A stretch of 64,000 nucleotides of DNA from Cloeon dipterum (Eukaryota > Arthropoda > Insecta > Ephemeroptera > Baetidae): contig NC_088788.1 of the NCBI RefSeq assembly GCF_949628265.1, positions 7,812,001 to 7,876,000 of the forward strand, given 5' to 3'. Of the stretch, positions 23,340-34,062 are shown in pieces. The stretch's first letter is position 1. Each line of letters opens with the position of its first letter. The notes beneath the pieces were generated by a model. The model was not told where the DNA came from. It saw only the letters and a program-made list of their open reading frames with translations, and ran no database searches. The position numbers and the translations under genes were made by a program.

Positions 23340-25380
23340 ATCTTCTTCAATCTCAATGAAACGGGTCTCAGATTATATTTTATGATTATTTATTATCACA
23401 ATTAGCCATAATTACATTAATTTGTCACATTCAAAATCAAAATCATGCGAGAGAAGGCGACACTTAGGCAGCAAACAAGAAAGGAAAAGACTCTGTATTT
23501 TTGCATTTTCAACAGTTTACATCACAAAAACCTTCTGTTGTATTGATTTCTTAAATCAGGATTATTTTTCTAGGAATTTCAGGATTTTCGAACATTGTAA
23601 CAGTTGTCAAATTTCATCCTGTGGACTGTGGCTTTCCCGTATTTTAGTAATCCTGACTGATGCTTTTAATTTGTTTTATTTTAAAGAACGTGAAAGCTAT
23701 TGTGTAAATTTTTTTCTTGAAATACATTATACGTACCTTACACCTGAAAAAAAGTCCAAAAAATTAGCTGTAATATGATATTTTGAGTGTCAAAAAAGAA
23801 AACAAGAATTGTGTATATTTTTCATTTGTTTTTACTGTTTTTTCCAACATTTATACAGAAATGTCCAGCTCAACTATTTTCGGCCGCTGGTTGCAGCTTT
23901 GTCCCGTCTGGAGGCTCAGGACAGCACCGAGGAAGCCTGTGCATTTAAAATCAAACTGTAGAAATGTTTCATCGGCATCTATTTACAAATTTTGTAAATC
24001 GTAAATTCATCACTTATTTTCATGTTGGAGTATTATTTGTTCTTATTATAAATTGGTATTATTGATCAATCTGACCGGAACTAAAGTATATTATTGTAGT
24101 TCCTTATTATTCATTAAAATGTGTGTCAATTATTGTTGATTAATTTGAAGTTTTAATTAGTGATTTTAAAACCTTTCATCCAGATGTGTTTGTCAATAGC
24201 GACATTAAAAGTGTCCAACAATAACATCAAATTCTCATTTTTTGCAAAAGAAAACGTCATAACGAATATGATTAGATATTTTGAAGTGTTTGATGGCAGT
24301 GAATTATTTCTGAACTGAACAATGGTCTTAAAAGTTCTTTGATAGCAACACCTTTTACTAAAAATATAAATATTATGCGTCATTATTTGTTTGGTTGGTT
24401 ATGATTTTGGTCCAATGGATTCAACACGCATTTTTACATTAAATTGGCCACACTGTCTACATAAAAAAAACATAACAACATCTCTAACAGCCTTAAATGA
24501 AATATTATTGGCGTAAAAACACACAGGAATAGCCGCACGCGCAGCAACAACAAAAATTAATGAACGCCATGAGAAGGCAGACCTATAAGGCTTTGTTGAA
24601 AGTCTAAGGTACAAAGAACCACTGGAGCACACGCAGCCTGCCGCCGTTTGACGATGCCGCTGCTGCGCTCATTGCAGATACTCAATATTACACCTCGCGA
24701 CTGGCGCTCCTGCGTTGCGGCCGCAGATCATATAGCGAAGTTCGGCTTTTTCTCATTATAGCACATCATGGCACTCTATTGTAGCCAACATTTCAACTGT
24801 ATAGCAATCGCATAAAATAACGAATTTTTTCAATTATAAATTCACATTTCACATTACTGATTTAAAACGCAGGGAGATTAAAAGCAGTTTTTGATAGCTT
24901 ATGAACCACCCACTTTAATTCGCTTATATTGCTGACACTTCTTTAAAAAAATGGTACGCGCGGACAGTTGCAATTAGTATTGAAATGTTGTTCTTTAATA
25001 AAAAGACACAATCTCATGAATTAATTGTTGGTTAAGATGTTGGAATCAATCTGAAATTTGCACAATAATCAAATGCGTTACTTTATTATTTTGCAATTGC
25101 TTATTAAAGGTCTCAATATTTTATATTCAAGAGCAAGTTTCAAATATTATAATAAAAGGAATAAAGAAGAGAAAACCATTCAATCTTGTTGAGTCAAAAT
25201 ATTATTTATTACCCAGCAATATTTTTTTTCAATATACATCAATATAAACGCAGTCACATGAACATTGGAATTGCAAGATTATAAATAGGAAAAGCAGAAA
25301 ACAAATTGATGGAAAAACAAATCACACCATCAAAAATTTCCCTTCGAAGAATAAAAAAATCTAGATCTATCTATCCCCCA
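23340..25380. other. convergent intergenic region g8/g9 with duplicated scraps
   Basis: 3' flanks of g8 (+) and g9 (-). An open frame at 23422-23778 has no known motif and is probably chance. 24150-24650 is an orphan promoter (separate entry). From about 24.62 to 25.25 kb the sequence resembles 39.47-39.52 kb and 40.0-40.55 kb, the latter downstream of g13, so this is a mosaic of pieces also found elsewhere in the array. Confidence 0.4.
24150..24650 (+). promoter_or_regulatory. orphan BIR-gene promoter (AAAGTCTAA), no gene attached
   Basis: Collinear relative of the region upstream of g11 (31.9-32.35 kb): shared runs near ATTATTGTTGATT, TTTTAAAACCTTTCA, TTGGTTGG and GCCGCACGCGCAG lead to GAAAGTCTAAGG at 24598-24609. 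Instead of a first exon, the sequence then switches to material like 39.47 kb. It is probably the 5' remnant of a lost or recombined plus-strand BIR gene. Confidence 0.5.
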
Positions 25381-25382
25381 AT

Positions 25383-27481
25383 CTATGATTGGACTATAAT
25401 TTCGCATATGATATTTTCCTTGCAGACAGAGCAATACAAATCAGTGCAGTTTCTGCAAAGCGTCATGTGGCCACAAGGCAAGCTCACTTTTGACACAGCT
25501 TCATTTCTGCACTTCAAGCAACGCATATCCCCATTTCCAATACCTTGCTCCCTGGGAGGGTCGGAATTCGAAATTTCCATGTCTTGGATGGAATGCATTG
25601 TACGAAGAACGATTTTCAGACCTTTGCACATTTGCAGATATTGGCAATTTGCTCCCTTTTGGCAGTGTTGGACGAAAGGGTCGTCGTCCGGCATCCAATC
25701 TTTCAGCCCCAAATCGCAGTGAAAGCAAATGGCTTGATCGCTTGTTCCTGTGTAAAAGAAACCGGCGAGGGCCATTTCGAGTGGTATTTTCTCGTTACTT
25801 TTTGGCCAATAGTGCTTGTAGGAATCGATTCGGCTGCTGAGAGTTGCGAATTCGGGGTTTAAAGGTGCAGACCAATCATGGATATTCAATGCGTGAGAGG
25901 TCACAAGAAAAGCGTCACTTTGTCTTACAAATCTAACATTGGTTCCATATTTCTTCAGTCCATCCGGCACAGCAAAGGGGTTGGGGCCAATATTTACCTT
26001 CGGCAGGCCGTCATGTTTCACTTCAGTCTGTTCTCTTCCTATAGGGATGTTGGTTACGCTCTTTTCATTCTGCAGAAACGGGCAGTTTTGATTCCAACGC
26101 CTGTGCTCACCGTCCGGCGTGTCTCCCTCTTCCCATCCGCGAACTTCCAGGTTGCAAAAAGCACACCTGACGTTGTCTCCGTCTCCGGTGTAGTAAAATC
26201 CACTTTTCGCTAGTCCAAAAGGTTCCACAAACATCCAGTCGGTCTTTTTCATCAAAGAGTAGAGACGGTGGGCCTCAAATTTGTAATTCAGTACGCTGTC
26301 AACGTCCTCTCCCATCGGCACATTTTTAGAATCATCAAAGGCAATTGAACAATTCAATTTTTTTCCAAGAATAATCTTTCGGGCGTGATCAATGCCTTTG
26401 CCAAAATAGTCCTGAAACTGTTCAGCACTGACGGTCAATTGGCAAAAATGACAGCGCAAAAGAGCGCGACCACCGTCGATTAGATAGTAAAAACCGAGCT
26501 CCGCCAGCATGTGTGGTATTTCAGGTAAATACGCCAGACAAAATTCAAGTGGGAATGTGAAATAGCGATGCATTGCCAAATTCAAGTTAAAATTTGGTGC
26601 GTGCGGATTTTCGTCTATGATGGGATGAGCTGGGGGTGCATTTGTCGGAGGCGTCCTACTGCTTTCGGCGGTAACTGGTATCCTGAAACACAAATTGAAA
26701 ATTAGCAATATTAAGAATAATTAAAATTTTAGCATTTAAAACAAGATCGCTGACAGATTGAACCATATTTTCTTTTTAAAGTGTTCTGACAGTTTCGTCT
26801 TCTGTTATATCATTTTCATTTTTTTTTTCTAATGTGAGGTTGACTGAACTGATACACAAATAATGGTCTGCATCTGCAGCATCGAATAGAGCTGATGGCC
26901 CCGTTGTTGAAGTGCCTGAAAACTGTTTGCAAATTCAAAGCTTCCGCCTGAGGAATGACCTCCCACCGAATCTGTGTCTCAACGAAAGCTTAAGTGCAAT
27001 TAAAGAATTTTTTAAAAGTACAGATCCTCAAGAGATATTGAACCTCGATCTCTTTTAACAATTAATTATTATGTTAACATTTGAATATATTTTTCTGGAT
27101 ATGGCAATTTATGGGGCAAAATATCCCTGCAGAAGCATAAATATCGCATTATTAGCTTTAGGCAATTGAGGGGGTTACTCCATTACCACTCTCATCAAAA
27201 CACGATAATCAAAGTAATTTTTCTGAGTCGAATGCCAAGTATTTTATAATTTCAATTTAAAATTCAAGCAATCCAAGTTTGTGTCAGTAAAAAATGACTT
27301 TATTTATTTATTTTTAAACTACATAAGTTATAAAGTTTAGAATTGGTTCAGTGATATTTTTTTAATTGAAAAATTCATAGAAAAAACCTGAGGTTGGTTG
27401 AAAGTTGAAATAAATGTTAAAAGCATTATCTTACTTTTGATTGAGTCTGTGGTGTCTGCGAGTTTCCCAGAAGGGATCCAT
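25383..27481 (-). CDS. g9: BIR-BIR-BIR-RING IAP-like protein, only RING gene on minus strand
   Basis: Exons 27435..27481 and 25383..26682 give 448 aa; phase-2 intron (CAAAA|GTAAGAT, TTTCAG). Exon 1 encodes MDPFWETRRHHRLNQ. The exon-2 leader (VTAESSRTPPTNAPPAHP) is nearly identical in g10. The degenerate module keeps Cys-x2-Cys. Canonical BIRs lie at about 153-219 and 300-364, and the RING at about 404-436. In the last BIR the Trp before the final Cys is replaced (HCQKGANC). The protein ends IICEIIVQS, lacking the GF(S) tail residue that in family IAPs contributes to RING dimerisation, so E3 activity may be altered. The intron holds a decayed copy of the g10 cassette exon near 26840-26915. g9 and g10 are duplicates. 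Confidence 0.85.
26840..26915 (-). pseudogene. decayed cassette exon in g9 intron
   Basis: Minus-strand sequence after an acceptor TTTTCAG at 26916-26922 is similar to the first part of the 99-bp internal exon of g10 (shared CCATCAG core). It has no clear matching donor and so is probably not used. The open frame after the acceptor runs on to a stop. Confidence 0.4.
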
Positions 27482-27595
27482 TTTCTGGCAGTACGCGATC
27501 CCGCGCACGGCACCGCATTAACTGCTGACGCGCTTACACAACTGCGCCGCTTTATGAAGCGTAGAGTTATACTTTAATACATACTGCTTCGTTAG

Positions 27596-27604
27596 TTAGA
27601 CTTT
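27596..27604 (-). promoter_or_regulatory. g9 upstream AAAGTCTAA element
   Basis: TTAGACTTT on the + strand, that is AAAGTCTAA reading toward g9, about 115 bases upstream of its start codon. A TTTATG/ATACTTTAA stretch lies between the element and the ATG. Confidence 0.45.
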
Positions 27605-27639
27605 CCAAGGTTCCACCTAGACACAAAAATAGCATCCAG

Positions 27640-27890
27640 CAAGGCACGACCCTATAAGGTGATGGTGAGATATATTTGGCGTCACCACGCAACAGCAGTG
27701 AGCGAAAAATCTAATCTGTGTGTGAACTGTATTCAACGAACGCTCTTTTAAAAGCAAGTCAGCGAAAATGTTATTGTAATTTATACTACCAATTAAAAAA
27801 TATTTACATTAAGCCTCTTTAGGATACAGGATAGGAACAAGATCAGATGAAAAATCTTGTCTAAGTAATCTGAAGCTATATAAAATGAGG
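27640..27890 (+). pseudogene. relic of a plus-strand BIR gene promoter and first exon
   Basis: Clearly similar to 36590-36800 (g12 promoter and exon 1): shared CACGCAACAGCAG, GAGCGAAAAA, TCAACGAACGC, the AAAAG-AAGTCAGCGAAAATG donor region (GCAAGT here instead of GTAAGT) and the following intron start up to GATCAG. The AAAAGTCTA site is degraded to AAAATCTAA. No BIR exon follows on this strand, so this is the 5' remnant of a lost gene between g9 and g10. Confidence 0.5.
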
Positions 27891-28696
27891 TGCGCATTAA
27901 CCTATTCTCTTTCCAATGGTTTTAACAGCAATTAAAATCTGTTTTGATATTCACAAAGACTATTTGATATAACGATTTCATTGGAAATTTAACCATTAAT
28001 TTATTTTAAAATTTGGCTGATAAAACAACGACCGATGTTTTGCGTGAACTGCGCAAGCAGTTGCAATAATAGTCTTCAGGTTATTTGCATGCGGCCTGCT
28101 CTTTTCTACAACTATATAAAGTTCTGCATTTATTTTATGAACTGCTGCCGTGCGATACGCTGACTATATTATAAATTATAAGAGCGGAGGTGGCAGCAGG
28201 CCCTAACAAACAGCCTGCCGCAATTTTCAGATGACTCAATATATCAGGTCTGTTAATTCACATTTCTATTGTTCATGGTTTTTATAATAGAGGGTGCAGC
28301 TGATGATTTTCTTAAATTAAAAACTCATATTATCCTTTCTTTTTATTTAGGAAAAGATAAAAGTATCCGCTGCAATGATTTACAACTGATTATTAATGCT
28401 AAATTAGATTTTCTCTCAACCTTTAATACATGACTCAGTTATACCTAACATTTCTATTATAGCCTTTAAAATGTTCAGAGTCATTGTTCAGGCAGCGATG
28501 ACGGTTCATTAAGCCCACTCTCCACTTTCTGCATTCGCGAGAGCACGCGCCTGCCGCCCCCTTTGAGTGAGAAGAAATCGTGTTCGCGCTGCGCCAACCC
28601 TGCTGCAGGTGAAAGGAGGATAATAATCTCACAGAGAAAATTGCGCTATCTTTTTTCATTATTAATTCACTTTTCACATTTCTGTTTTAAAAAAGT

Positions 28697-29009
28697 TTGT
28701 TTCAATTTTAAAATATTTTTAATCAAGCAAAATGACAATTTTATTAAAATGCCAAAGCAAGATTTGATAATATAAAACTCTAAAAAGTAGTCTTTTAGGA
28801 AAAAATTCCAAAAACCAGAATTTAAAAAAAAAACAATACCGAAACAAAATTTTTTTGTCAGAAAAACAATACCAAAACAAGAAAGGTTTGAAAACAATAA
28901 AAGACAAGAAAATTTTAAATATTCCTTTTAAAAACAATACCAGAACAATACCAGTTACGTCAAGAAAAGATCCAGACAATACTAAAGTTTGGTATTGAAA
29001 TACACTCTA
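28697..29009 (-). mobile_element. partial hAT-like non-autonomous element, end abuts g10
   Basis: About 310 bases nearly collinear with the right part of the element at 45409-46437, sharing many AACAATACC motifs, and ending in the same terminal repeat TTGAAATACACTCTA (28995-29009). The opposite terminal repeat is not visible, so the copy is truncated. The last three bases of the terminal repeat form the stop codon of g10 on the minus strand. Confidence 0.6.
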
Positions 29010-31542
29010 GGCTGAAGGTTCATCCTGAGGGGCTGCAGGTCCACCCTGAGGGGCTGCAGCTTCATCCTGAGGGACTGCAGCAGGCGGATGACCATCCTGA
29101 TTGCCCATGACTGGAGCCGGAGGTTGTTCATTGGTTGTTAGCGGTTTCGCCCCTTTGTGTACAGTTCCGATGCTGTCGGTATTCATCTCGGCGGACTCAC
29201 TTCCAAGCGCTATGTTCTGAACACTTTGCCTCTTGTATAAAAATGGGCAATTTGAATTCCAACGCCGGTGTTCTCCATCAGCCGTGTCTCCTTCTTCCCA
29301 GCCACGGACTTCCAAATTGCAGAATATACACATAACGTTGTCTCCGTCTCCGGTGTAGTAAAATCCACTTTTCGCTAGTCCAAAAGGTTCCACAAACATC
29401 CAGTCGGTCTTTTTCATCAAAGAATAGAGACGGTGGGCCTCAAATTTGTAATTCAGTACGCTGTCAACGTCCTCTCCCATCGGCACATTTTTAGAATCCT
29501 CAAAGGCAATTATTGAACAATTGAATTTTTTTCCAAGGATAATCTTTCGGGCGTGTTCAATGCCTTTGCCAAAATAGTCTTGAAATTGTTCTGCAGTGAT
29601 GATCAATTCGCAAAACTGACAGCGCAAAAGAGCGCGACCACCGTCGATTAGGAAATATAAGCCTAGATCCGCCAGCATGTGTTGCATTTTAGTTTTATAC
29701 GTCAGAAGAAAGATAAGTGGAAATGTGAAATAGCGATGCATTGCCAAATTTAAATTTAAATTTGGTGCGTGCGGATTTTCGTCAATGATGGGATGAGCTG
29801 GGGGTGCATTTGTCGGAGGCGTCCTACTGCTTTCGGCGGTAACTAGTAACCTGAAACGCAAATTGAAAATTAGAAATATTTAGAATGAATAGAATTTTTG
29901 CTTTTAAAGTAAGTCGCTGACAGATTGAACCACGTTTTCTTTTTAAAGTGCTATGACCTTCACCTGGTATTTCGAATATTTTATTTCTATTTCAATGTTG
30001 ACTGATACACAATGGTCTCTGCAGCACATTAAATAAGTTTTTCCGTGTCTTTAAGTCTTGAATGCACGCAGTACAATAAGACTTTAGGAATTTTAGGATG
30101 AACACCATCTGTTTGCGTACGTCGTAAAAAGGGTTCAAGCAAATGATCATTTTTGCATTAAATGAATTATCACGATTTTTACTTACGAAGTTGAAATCCC
30201 ACTTGCGCAATTAGTCGTATTAACTTGTTTCCTTCCATTTGTTGTAGCTGACCCTGATGGGGGACGTTCCACTCCAGCGGTAGGCCTGAAAAAATATTTT
30301 TTATAAATTGCATGTTTTATTTTAAGGTTGACCGAGTATCTATAGCAATTTCCAATTGTTTAAATTTTAAAAATTATTTAAATTGTTGGATGCCTTAAAC
30401 AATGACCGATAAACAATTTGTTCAACAATTTGCAATAATAAAAAAGGGCCTTCCTACAGTAAAAATTCAAATTTTGCCAATTTTCTCCAAAATTTACAAA
30501 GCTCGAACATATTTTCTTGGCATATTCCGATTCCTCTCGTCGAGATCTGTTCAACGGTGTATGCCACTTATTGGGGAAACTCTTGCTTTTGAAATTAATT
30601 CGGATTTCAAGTAAGGAGACAGCCATTACCATTTGAAAAGCACGCTAACTTTCCAGCCAATTTTCTCAAAAAATTACAGCGCTCCTTAGGTCAATTTAGG
30701 CTTTAACTGAATCCTAAGGGATGAGTTTATGCATTGGCAACAAGCATTTTCCAGGCTTTTCCAGTATCATTCCTCTTTAAAAGAATAGTTCCTCAAGAGA
30801 TATTGAACCAACGTTTCACCTCTCTTTTAACAATTAATCATGTTAATAATTGAGTTAGACCCGTTGCGTTTGTAAAAAGCCCCTATTTTTATGATACCAT
30901 GCAAAAGCTACGGATAATTGAGGCTTAATTATCCCCCATGCCACTCGGCCCCTGGGACCCCAAGGAACGCTTTGCAGAAATTATTTTTGAGCTTGCATAG
31001 TACACCACACATGCGTCATGGCTCCTCGGGGTCCCAGGGGCCGAGTGGCACGGGGATTAATTAAGCCTAAATTATCCGTAACTTTTGCATGGTATCATAA
31101 AAATAGGGGCTTTTTACAAACGCAACGGGTCTGGCAAAATAGCCGATGAAACAGAAATCACTTCAGCTTTAGGCAGTTGAGGGGGGTTTCCGCCTCTCCC
31201 CTCTCATCTAAACAGAAAAGAGGAAAGTCTTGCTTTATTTTATATCCTTTACATAATGCTTACGCAATCGTAAGGTCATATTCTCTGACCTTCTTTCAGA
31301 GTCGAATGCCAAATATTTTATAATTTCAAATTTAAGCAATCCAAGTTTGTGTCAGTAAAAATGACTTTATTTATTTGTTTTTAAACTAAAAATGTTTTAA
31401 AGCATAGAATTGGTTGAGTGATATTTTGTTTAGTTAAAAAATTCATAGAAAAAACCTAAGGTTTGTTGGAATAAATTTTTAAAGCAATATCTTACCTTTG
31501 ATTGATTTTGTCTTGTTCGCCAGTTTCCTTTAGAGGATTCAT
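29007..31542 (-). CDS. g10: short BIR protein with cassette exon and Pro-Gln repeat tail
   Basis: Exons 31496..31542, 30187..30285 and 29007..29850 give 329 aa. All introns are phase 2, so the 99-bp middle exon (33 codons, no stop, GTAAGT donor, TTTTCAG acceptor) can be skipped without changing frame; without it the protein is 296 aa. Exon 1 encodes MNPLKETGEQDKINQ. The leader and BIR are almost identical to g9 up to the end of the first canonical BIR (C-x2-C-x16-H-x6-C), after which the two diverge. g10 has no further BIR or RING and ends in seven-residue repeats of the type AAPQDEP/AAPQGGP. The stop codon lies within the end of a transposon remnant. Predicted RING-less partner of the g9 type; function inferred. 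Confidence 0.82.
30857..31132. mobile_element. fold-back element with about 110-bp arms in g10 intron
   Basis: Near-perfect inverted repeat: the left arm starts AGACCCGTTGCGTTTG at 30857 and includes CCACTCGGCCCCTGGGACCCC; the right arm is its reverse complement, ending at 31132. The arms differ at only a few places and enclose about 50 bases of spacer. The corresponding place in the g9 duplicate (about 27.08-27.12 kb) lacks it, so it inserted after that duplication or was lost from g9. It would form a long hairpin in the g10 pre-mRNA. The family is unknown; a fold-back MITE-like DNA element is the best description. No coding capacity. Confidence 0.75.
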
Positions 31543-31593
31543 TTTCAGGCAGTCACGGTCACAGAGCGATGAACTCGATATCGCACAGCTCGG

Positions 31594-31655
31594 CTATAAA
31601 AATAATGCTGACGCGCTTAGTCAGACTTTCCTCTGCTACCGCGAATAGACTTTTC
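31594..31655 (-). promoter_or_regulatory. g10 promoter: AAAGTCT elements and TATA
   Basis: On the minus strand AAAAGTCTAT (31645-31654) and GAAAGTCTGA (31622-31629) precede TTTTATAG (31594-31601), which lies about 55 bases upstream of the g10 ATG. Confidence 0.55.
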
Positions 31656-32320
31656 GTTGTCCTGCATCATCAGCGATTTCTGGCAACTTCTGACATCCAC
31701 TTTATCGAATGTGAGACTTTCAAAGAAGACTTTACAATTATTATGACTGCAAATTTTTTACAACCACTTGTGTGCTTCTTCTTTCATCAGCATACTCTTT
31801 TATCAATTTTTGTAAATTAACAATAGTTTATTTTTATGATGAAATATTTTTGTAAAAAATAAGCGATCAAGCTTACTGAATTGGAGTACGTGTACCTTAT
31901 CATTAATTAAAATGTATGTCAATTATTGAATTATTGTTGATTCAATTTGAGGTTTTGATTCACTCGAGATTTTAAAACCTTTCAACTATTTATATTTGAT
32001 TTATATTTGTCGGTATTTAAAGTTTCCAAATCATTTGCCAACAAAAATTTCCTGATGATCATACATGATTAGATATTTTTGGAGGAATTAATGAAAAACT
32101 ATTTAGTCTGGGTAGCAACAACTTACTAAAAATATAAATATTAAACAGCAAGCATTAGTTTGGTTGGACATAATCGTGGTCAAAATCTTTACTCTCCAAT
32201 GAAACAAAATAATGGATATTTTAAAATCTACTCTACTTTACATTAAATAGGCAACGTTGCCTACGCCGCACGCGCAGTGTGACAGCAAAAATAAATTAAC
32301 GCCAAGAGGAGGTAGACCTA

Positions 32321-32348
32321 AGACTTTTTTGAAAAAGTCTATATATAA
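32321..32348 (+). promoter_or_regulatory. g11 promoter: palindromic AGACTTTTTT/GAAAAAGTCT plus TATATAA
   Basis: AGACTTTTTTGAAAAAGTCT (32321-32340) is an almost perfect palindrome, immediately followed by ATATATAA (32341-32348). The g11 start codon is at 32444. Confidence 0.65.
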
Positions 32349-32443
32349 CCACCACCAGATGAACACAGCCAACTGCAAATAACGTTAAAACTGTGCTGGG
32401 CCCAGCAGAAGTGAGTCATCCAAGTAATATTTTTCCTTGTAGA

Positions 32444-34062
32444 ATGATTCCATCAGCTATTCCTTCATCATCAAGGTCAACTGACTGTCTAATGTAAGTA
32501 TGGGAACGATAATAAATCTACATAACTATAACAGGTGCCTTGAAATGAATTGAATTTTGTTCTGATAATATTTTAATGAGATAAAACACTGACATATGGA
32601 GACCATAGCATAATGGCTACTGATTAACCACTTTTCCTGATTTAATTTTGAATTTAACTGAGAAATCTAATTTTAATTTATTTCTAGGATGATCAATTAC
32701 ATTTATCCCGAGAAAATTATTATTAAATGATTTTTCAGGCTTGATATTGCGAATGACGATGGATTGCATCCTACATCCCAGGAACCGAAATCCAATTTGA
32801 GTTTGGCCATTCATCGTTATTTCACCTTTCCACTCCAGTTTCGCCGGCTCTTCCCACTTGAACTGCTCCACACGCTGTCGGATCTGGGCTTCTACTTTGC
32901 CAATGAACGTGTAAATTGCAACTTTTGTGGGTTCATCATAACTACTGGGCAATTGTCTGAATACTTTAGTCACGGTTTAGAACATGTTCAAAAGGTCATT
33001 CCCGAATTTCACAAAAACTGTAAGATCGGCGGCGATGATTCGGAAAATGTGCCGATGGGAAAGAGTTTGAATGACCATCTTAATTACAAATACGAGGCCC
33101 ACCGTCTGTACTCGCTGCTGAAAAAGGTCGACTGGCAGTTCGTTGAGCCCTTCAGTTTGGCAAAAAGCGGATTTTTCTACTCTGGACATGAAGACAACGT
33201 GATTTGCGCATTTTGCAATTTGGAAGTCCGAGGTTGGGAGAAGGGAGACACGCCGGACGGAGAACACAGGCGTTGGAACCCAAATTGCCCCTTTTTGTGC
33301 GATTGCAAGAGCGTCATTAACATTTCGATCGGAAGCGAGCAAATTGAAGGAAAACCTGCCAATGGCCTTTCCAAGATGAATATTGGCAGAAACCCTTTTG
33401 CTTTGACTAAGGGACTACAAAATTACGGGCCAAATATTCATTTCGTGATAAAAAGCAACCTTTTCTTGGTGACTCCTCGCGACTTGAATATTCAAGATTG
33501 GTCCGAACCTTTGAACCTGAAATTTGCCACCTTGAACAGCCGACTCAATTCTTTTAAAGGTTTTTGGCCGAGATGTCTCAATCAAACTCTAATTGCAATG
33601 GCTCGCGCTGGTTTCTTTTACACCGGAACTGGAGATCGAGCCATTTGCTTCCATTGTAATTTGGGCTTGAAAGACTGGGACCCTAACGACGACCCTTTCG
33701 TCCAACATTGTAAATGGAACTCGAATTGCCAATATATCAGCAGGATGAGCAAAGTGGAGCGTAGTAAGGACGAAATCACGAACGCACCTGCTAAAAGATG
33801 CACCGACGGCGATATTCTTTGTCTCAAATGCAGGGTGGAAAATGTGTCCAAAGTAAATTTGCCCTGCGGACACATGACATTTTGCAATTCCTGCTCTGCA
33901 AAATCTTGCTTAGTTTGTCGAAGCGATATAATTGCAGAAATCAATGTTCTTGGCTTTTCTGCCAGTGAGGCTGACGAGACAAACGATGAGGAAATCCTCT
34001 CCAGCCTCACTGATGAGTCCAAGGATAGGCCGAAACAAAAATCGCTTTGTCTGAGGATATGA
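32444..34062 (+). CDS. g11: BIR-BIR-BIR-RING IAP-like protein, duplicate of g7
   Basis: Exons 32444..32493 and 32739..34062 give 457 aa; phase-2 intron (CTAAT|GTAAGT, TTTCAG). Exon 1 encodes MIPSAIPSSSRSTDCL. The large exon is very similar to g7 throughout, including the replacement of the helix after the last BIR by SRMSKVERSKDEI. Met-His-Arg of the N-terminal module is Ile-His-Arg. Canonical BIRs are at about 136-203 and 283-349, with the RING at about 380-411. The tail after LGFS is acidic and shorter than in g7. First exons of g7 and g11 differ strongly although the large exons barely do, so first exons have been exchanged or evolve faster. Confidence 0.86.

Noticed and set aside
23422-23778. 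118-codon frame downstream of g8
   Set aside because: Lies in the g8 3' flank, composition follows AT-rich background, no motif.
25383-31542. g9 and g10 as one long gene
   Set aside because: Each has its own first exon, promoter element and stop; they are duplicates, not parts.
32617-32973. Antisense open frame over the g11 exon 2 start
   Set aside because: It is the shadow of the conserved BIR exon on the other strand and crosses the g11 splice acceptor.
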